Made by a program: the position numbers and the translations under genes. A stretch of DNA of 64,000 nucleotides, from contig CAUVYH020000010.1 in the NCBI GenBank assembly GCA_963556065.3, positions 62,001 through 126,000 of the forward strand, in the 5' to 3' direction. The notes beneath the pieces are model-generated. The model was not told the DNA's origin. It did not search any database and was given only the letters and a program-made list of their open reading frames with translations. Source of the stretch: JBAXTE01 sp963556065. Its GTDB lineage: Bacteria > Bacteroidota > Bacteroidia > Bacteroidales > WCHB1-69. Of the stretch, positions 59,961 to 64,000 are shown one piece after another; position 1 is the stretch's first letter; each line of letters begins with the position of its first letter.

Positions 59961-60830
59961 TTACTTGTAACTATTCGTTTTTTGCAAATCCGAATATAAT
60001 AAAAATTCAGTATCGTATAAAGTAATTGAATTTATTGAAGATACAATATTATTTAGAAACATTTTAATGTGATAATAATTGTCATCTTTTCTAATCGAAA
60101 ATAGCGCATTCTTACATTCATAAAAACAATCATTCTCTTGATGAAATGGATATTGCCAGACAACTGTTTTCTCAATTATTACGCCTCTATTAATAGCATC
60201 CGTTCTCATTGGTTCTGGGAAATCACTAAAAGTTAAATTATAGCCAATCAATCCATCTTCAATGGATAGAATAAAATTATGCCAATACTTGCGAGGAATA
60301 TCACCATAGATATCTTTAAAATCAAAATCTAAATTAAAATCTAATTTCCGACAAAGAAGAAATGAAACTAAATCATCATTTTCCTTATATTCATTTACCC
60401 CACTATGACTTGTGCCAATCCGATGATCCTGTAACATTTTATTACGGGCTAATTTGACTAATGCTTCTTCAAATTTATTTTTTTTTAAATCTGACTTAAC
60501 TTCTCCAATAACAAGTACGCTTTCAATCGAGAAAAATTGAGAAATACCATCATTCAATAATGGCATATTATCGCTGTTGTAAATCACAATATCACATTGT
60601 GTTGATACTTTATCGTTTGATGTAATTACGAATCCATCACTAATCTTTAGGTTGGATGGAATTAGAATTTTCAATAACTCTTTTAAAGCATTTTCTCTAT
60701 ACCGACCATATTCACCTGGATGAATTAAAAGATCATTCTTGTAAAATATAGAATTGCTGTCAATGACAAAAGAGTTTACAAAGTTGTCTATCTTCCTATC
60801 TAAAATTGTTTGAAATATTTTACTACTCAT
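59961..60830 (-). CDS. DUF6602-like PD-(D/E)xK nuclease-fold protein
   Basis: The start at 60830 (MSSKIFQTILDRK) is preferred. The 289 residues contain 'HPGEYGRYRENALKELLKILIPSNLKISDGFVI', then D in TQCDIVIYN (about 85) and ExK in VLVIGEVKSDL (about 115), the metal-binding pattern of the restriction-endonuclease fold. This family occurs in defence-type gene neighbourhoods; an antiphage role is possible but no partner gene is next to it. Confidence 0.65.
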   Translation of the reverse strand: MSSKIFQTILDRKIDNFVNSFVIDSNSIFYKNDLLIHPGEYGRYRENALKELLKILIPSNLKISDGFVITSNDKVSTQCDIVIYNSDNMPLLNDGISQFFSIESVLVIGEVKSDLKKNKFEEALVKLARNKMLQDHRIGTSHSGVNEYKENDDLVSFLLCRKLDFNLDFDFKDIYGDIPRKYWHNFILSIEDGLIGYNLTFSDFPEPMRTDAINRGVIIEKTVVWQYPFHQENDCFYECKNALFSIRKDDNYYHIKMFLNNIVSSINSITLYDTEFLLYSDLQKTNSYK

Positions 60831-61118
60831 AATCTTTTCGTTTATATAAAATACCACAAAACGATTGGTTAACCATCTAACAAGAACAATATTCCACTTA
60901 AATTCAGTTTAATAATTCATTTATATTATTCCATTACAACCACATCCCCAGAGTTGTTGTAAAGAGCATCATTATCCCAATTGCTTTACTTTTCATAATT
61001 CAAGTGGTTTGTTTTTATTGGTAACAAATTTAATCATTATTATCAAATAACCAAATGATATATTGGTTTTTTATGCAATCAAACCCTTCAGACTGAGGTG
61101 GTTTTTCAATCTAGCTCA

Positions 61119-61976
61119 TTACTTTGAAGTTCCATTTTCCAAGCAGTGATATTTTACCAACCCGTCCATCGGCGACTTATATATCTTCCCAACCTGAACG
61201 CCAAACTCCGCCGCCACCTGCTTTATCACATCGGCATAATGGAACGACACAGAACCGATGAATGAGACCTTTTTCTGCTGATAATCGGTGTATCTGCACA
61301 CCTGGTTCTGGAAAAAGGCACGGAAACTCGACTGTGCAATCTCTTTCACTTCAGGGATATGTAGATTTTGATTGATAAAAGGGCTGAAGGAAGCCAAAAA
61401 ACGGTTGGGTTTCGGTTTGTTATACACGGCATCCAAGACGTTTTCGAGTGAATAGTTGTGCTGCGATTTAAACAACGCTTCCGTTTCGGAAGACAGTTCT
61501 TCAAGCAAATATTTGGTCAGGAATCTCTTACCCAGATTTGCTCCGCTTCCATCATCGGCGAAGAAATAACCCAGCGAAGGAACATTCTCCACAATCTCAC
61601 TCCCATTGTACAGACAGGAATTGGAGCCGGTTCCGAGAATACAGGCGATTCCTTCCTCATTAAGGCAAAGCGCCCGTGCCGATCCCAACAAATCGTGATT
61701 GATGGCTATGGTTGCGTTGGGGTAAAAATAACGCAAAGCCGTTTCCACCGTCAACTTTTTGGTCGGAGTGGAACAGCCGGAACCATAGAAATGAATTTCT
61801 GCGGGAACAAGTCCACCAAAAGCTGGCATCACCTCATTTTCAATGATTTCAATAATCCCTTTGGTGTCGATAAAATAGGGATTGATACCCATTGAAAAGC
61901 ATTGTTTAACCACAACGTCTTTGTCCAACAAAAGCCACTCGGTCTTCGTGGAACCGCTATCTGCAATTAATATCAT
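61119..61976 (-). CDS. BadF/BadG-type N-acetylglucosamine kinase-like protein
   Basis: The 285-residue protein has the ASKHA fold: 'LIADSGSTKTEWLLL' (phosphate 1), 'GSGCSTPTKK', 'ILGTGSNSCLYNG' (phosphate 2) and 'SLGYFFADDGSGANLGKRFL'. It probably phosphorylates amino sugars from peptidoglycan turnover. It overlaps the next gene by 4 bases. Confidence 0.85.
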   Translation of the reverse strand: MILIADSGSTKTEWLLLDKDVVVKQCFSMGINPYFIDTKGIIEIIENEVMPAFGGLVPAEIHFYGSGCSTPTKKLTVETALRYFYPNATIAINHDLLGSARALCLNEEGIACILGTGSNSCLYNGSEIVENVPSLGYFFADDGSGANLGKRFLTKYLLEELSSETEALFKSQHNYSLENVLDAVYNKPKPNRFLASFSPFINQNLHIPEVKEIAQSSFRAFFQNQVCRYTDYQQKKVSFIGSVSFHYADVIKQVAAEFGVQVGKIYKSPMDGLVKYHCLENGTSK

Positions 61977-62338
61977 AGGAAAGTTTCTATAAATTTGGGT
62001 ACAAAGATAATCAATCCGATGATTGCCGAAGCGAAAGCGCCGATAAAGACGGCACCGGCAGCCATATCTTTTGCATGTTTGGCAAAAAGGGAATATTCGG
62101 GTGAAATCTGGTCAACAATCAGCTCAATGGCACTGTTCAGCAATTCCAAAGACAAAACACCGGCAATACAGATCAGCACGATGCACCATTCAGTTGTTGT
62201 CAATGGGAACAAGAATCCGGCAACCACGACCAATCCAGCGATAACCAATAGAATGATGAAATTTCGTTGGGTACACCCGAGTCGAAAACCATTCAAGGCA
62301 AACTTCAATCCGATGCCCAGTTTTTTATCAGAGTTCAT
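61973..62338 (-). CDS. dgkA: Diacylglycerol/undecaprenol kinase family protein
   Basis: The 121-residue protein has three membrane helices and the DgkA signature 'ELLNSAIELIVDQISPEYSLFAKHAKDMAAGAVF' (about 64-97). It phosphorylates a membrane lipid carrier or diacylglycerol. It overlaps rnz by 11 bases. Confidence 0.88.
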   Translation of the reverse strand: MNSDKKLGIGLKFALNGFRLGCTQRNFIILLVIAGLVVVAGFLFPLTTTEWCIVLICIAGVLSLELLNSAIELIVDQISPEYSLFAKHAKDMAAGAVFIGAFASAIIGLIIFVPKFIETFL

Positions 62339-63095
62339 AGACTTTTCCCTCCTCGGCTATGTTCGTATTTGGGAACACTTCACGCGCTTGCTTCAGTAAC
62401 TCTTCTGGATTCTGATATTTGGCCGAAAAATGACCGATCAATAAGCGATCAACATGGGCTAGTGATGCAATTTGCGCCGCTTGGCGAGCTGTACTGTGAA
62501 ATTTTCGTGCAGCAGACTCCTCTTTGTCATCGCCAAAAGTGGCTTCATGGTAAAGCAATCCAACATTCTCGATATGCGGGACGATCTCCGGGGTAAACCG
62601 CGTGTCGGAGCAATAGGCGTAACTCTTGGACGGATCGCGCTTGTCGGCAAACAGGAATCCGTGGGTATCCACGCGGTGATCCAGCGGGAACGCGTTCACT
62701 TTAACCGAATCGGTCTCGAAGATGGTTTCCGCCACCTCCGGTTTCAGGTAATGATAAATGATTGGAAAGCCGAGGGTGGTCTGAGTCAACTTGAGCATGG
62801 CATTGACGAAGCCTTCTAATTGTCGGTGGGCATGGATGTGCAACGGACGGGTTCGGCTGTTTAGGTAATAAGTGGTGATCAGTCCCAGCAGTCCGAAAAA
62901 GTGGTCGCCGTGAAGATGGCTGATAAATACATGGTTGATGCCCCCGTATTTGATTTTATAACGGATCAGCTGGTATTGAGTCCCTTCACCGCAATCCACG
63001 AGGAACATGTGCTGGCCGTGTTGAACGACTTGAGTGCTAGGGTGTCTTCCGACGCTGGGTGATGCAGAACTATTTCCTAAAATCGTTATTTTCAC
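62328..63095 (-). CDS. rnz: Ribonuclease Z
   Basis: The 255-residue metallo-beta-lactamase-fold protein has 'LVDCGEGTQYQLIR', the zinc motif HLHGDHFFGL (about 61-70), 'YCSDTRFTP', 'LYHEATFGDDKEE' and the 'FHSTARQAAQIA' and 'GHFSAKY' segments. It cuts the tRNA 3' trailer. It is shorter than the usual 305 residues because the exosite region is reduced. Confidence 0.92.
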   Translation of the reverse strand: MKITILGNSSASPSVGRHPSTQVVQHGQHMFLVDCGEGTQYQLIRYKIKYGGINHVFISHLHGDHFFGLLGLITTYYLNSRTRPLHIHAHRQLEGFVNAMLKLTQTTLGFPIIYHYLKPEVAETIFETDSVKVNAFPLDHRVDTHGFLFADKRDPSKSYAYCSDTRFTPEIVPHIENVGLLYHEATFGDDKEESAARKFHSTARQAAQIASLAHVDRLLIGHFSAKYQNPEELLKQAREVFPNTNIAEEGKVYEL

Positions 63096-64000
63096 AGTAA
63101 ATTATTTTTTACAAAAGTAACAAAAAAAGAGGGGTTAACGTCAAAAGTAGGAGGAGACCATTTAAAAAAGTCTGTTCTTTTCATTTGAAAGGAAGCATAT
63201 TTTCAAATTTTAGAAAACCTAAGAATTATGAAAAATTTCCTTTTTCATGACCTCAAGCTCCCGCCTTGCGGGATAAACTTCCGGGCTTCACGCTAAAAGC
63301 GTGACAAAAAAAGCCGCCGCTATAACAAAATAGCTAAAAAATGAACTGTTCTGCTAAAGTCCATGAACTCCTTCTTATAACCAAAATGAGCAATAGTTCC
63401 ATGAATATGAATAATATAGAAAGCTCATTTCGTCTAACGTCGTCAAACACCATGGACTTCTTAACGCAAAACTCTTCATTTTTCTTAACGCAATTTTGTT
63501 AAAGGTGGTTGAGTGCAAATAAGATATTCAAGAGACATCATTTCAATATTCTGAAAAATCAATGCTCTAACTTGAAATATCTCCGCGCTAGCGTTAAAAA
63601 CGACCTCATCAAAAAAGCGTTAAGAACCGAGTCCCACTTTTCGGGACGAGCTCAATACGACCTATTAATTATAAAGTATTCTCGTATTAAAATCAACCAT
63701 TTATGCGGTAAAAGCGAGGCGGGTGGTATCGCGTAAATAGATCTCAAGCCGAATAATCCGTCGGGTGGAACTCATTCCTTGAATAACGCCCATAACTTGC
63801 CTCGCTCAGTATAAATGATTGATTTTTAGTTTTTTTGGTGCAGTCTTGAACTTTTGGTTACTTTTTGTTCGTGTCGTAATTTTTAGATTATAAGGTACTC
63901 ACGCTTTCGCTTCGCTCAGGTGTTTCACGACAAAAAGTAAGGCGAAAAATGTTTTTTTTTTTTTTTTTTGCTTTTTCAGATAAAGAGACGAAAAAAGTGT
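63096..64000. other. Non-coding right end
   Basis: No gene with recognisable product lies here. Visible are a CACGC/GCGTG hairpin (about 63289-63303), the long palindrome at 63691-63825, and an 18-base T run near the right edge. Confidence 0.5.
63691..63825. repeat. Long imperfect palindrome with a 30-codon frame
   Basis: AATCAACCATTTATG...GCGAGGC and GCCTCGCT...ATAAATGATTGATT are complementary arms of about 26 bases around a 75-base centre. The minus strand carries a 30-codon frame (63793 to 63701, MGVIQGMSSTRRIIRLEIYL...). This looks like a dispersed Bacteroidota element or an attC-like site rather than a gene. Confidence 0.45.

Noticed and set aside
63509..63736. 75-codon rightward frame
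   Set aside because: Starts at a non-ATG codon, has no domain and crosses one arm of a palindrome.

Overview
The window is chromosomal DNA of a Bacteroidota bacterium, most likely of the class Bacteroidia. The evidence is promoters of the TTTG - about 20 bp - TAnnTTTG type, type IX secretion (PorT and several T9SS-type C-terminal sorting domains), a GLPGLI/PNGase F protein, a C10 cysteine protease, DUF5606, and lipid A/heptose genes. The genus cannot be fixed from the sequence.

Layout. 0-13.7 kb holds housekeeping genes: an Mrp ATPase, peptidase E, a dihydroorotate-dehydrogenase-like protein, PBP2 (mrdA) and RodA, heptose-7-phosphate kinase, MenG, PorT and a FAD dehydrogenase. Between 2.9 and 8 kb many single-base frame breaks hit a dihydroorotate-dehydrogenase-like gene, a sorting-domain gene, mrdA and rodA.

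13.92-31.16 kb is a 17.2-kb integrated element in a tRNA-Glu gene, bounded by a 17-bp direct repeat. It has a tyrosine integrase, a divergent repressor/operator switch, an HUH rolling-circle replication protein, SSB, a short Walker ATPase with no membrane segment, and a long co-oriented operon. That operon encodes a 308-residue capsid-protein candidate, many single-span membrane proteins, a 49-residue very basic protein, a membrane-anchored metalloprotease, and M23 and GH73 peptidoglycan hydrolases. No tail, portal or large terminase gene is present. I read it as a temperate tailless, membrane-containing phage (FLiP-, corticovirus- or phi48:2-like logic). The capsid call is inference. Inside it, between replication and packaging genes, five small genes are each followed by an attC-like imperfect palindrome, resembling an integron cassette array without an integron integrase.

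31.2-39.1 kb has a secreted C10 protease, a run of four exported proteins ending in an OmpA-domain protein, and an AraC-type regulator. 39.2-49.7 kb is a surface-protein island: an exosortase, two PID-CTERM-like small proteins and three very large secreted proteins. The three have different N-terminal modules (beta-helix, LamG, FG-GAP) on an almost identical C-terminal part. Decayed remnants between them show that the island grew by duplication. 50-58.9 kb is again housekeeping (pyrD/pyrK, PNGase F-like enzyme, deoxynucleoside kinase, kdsB, a SPOR protein, trmB, an alkyltransferase-like protein). 59.0-60.9 kb is a small accessory patch with another attC-like palindrome. 61.1-63.1 kb encodes a GlcNAc kinase-like protein, DgkA-like kinase and RNase Z. 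The last 0.9 kb has no convincing gene but holds a long imperfect palindrome.
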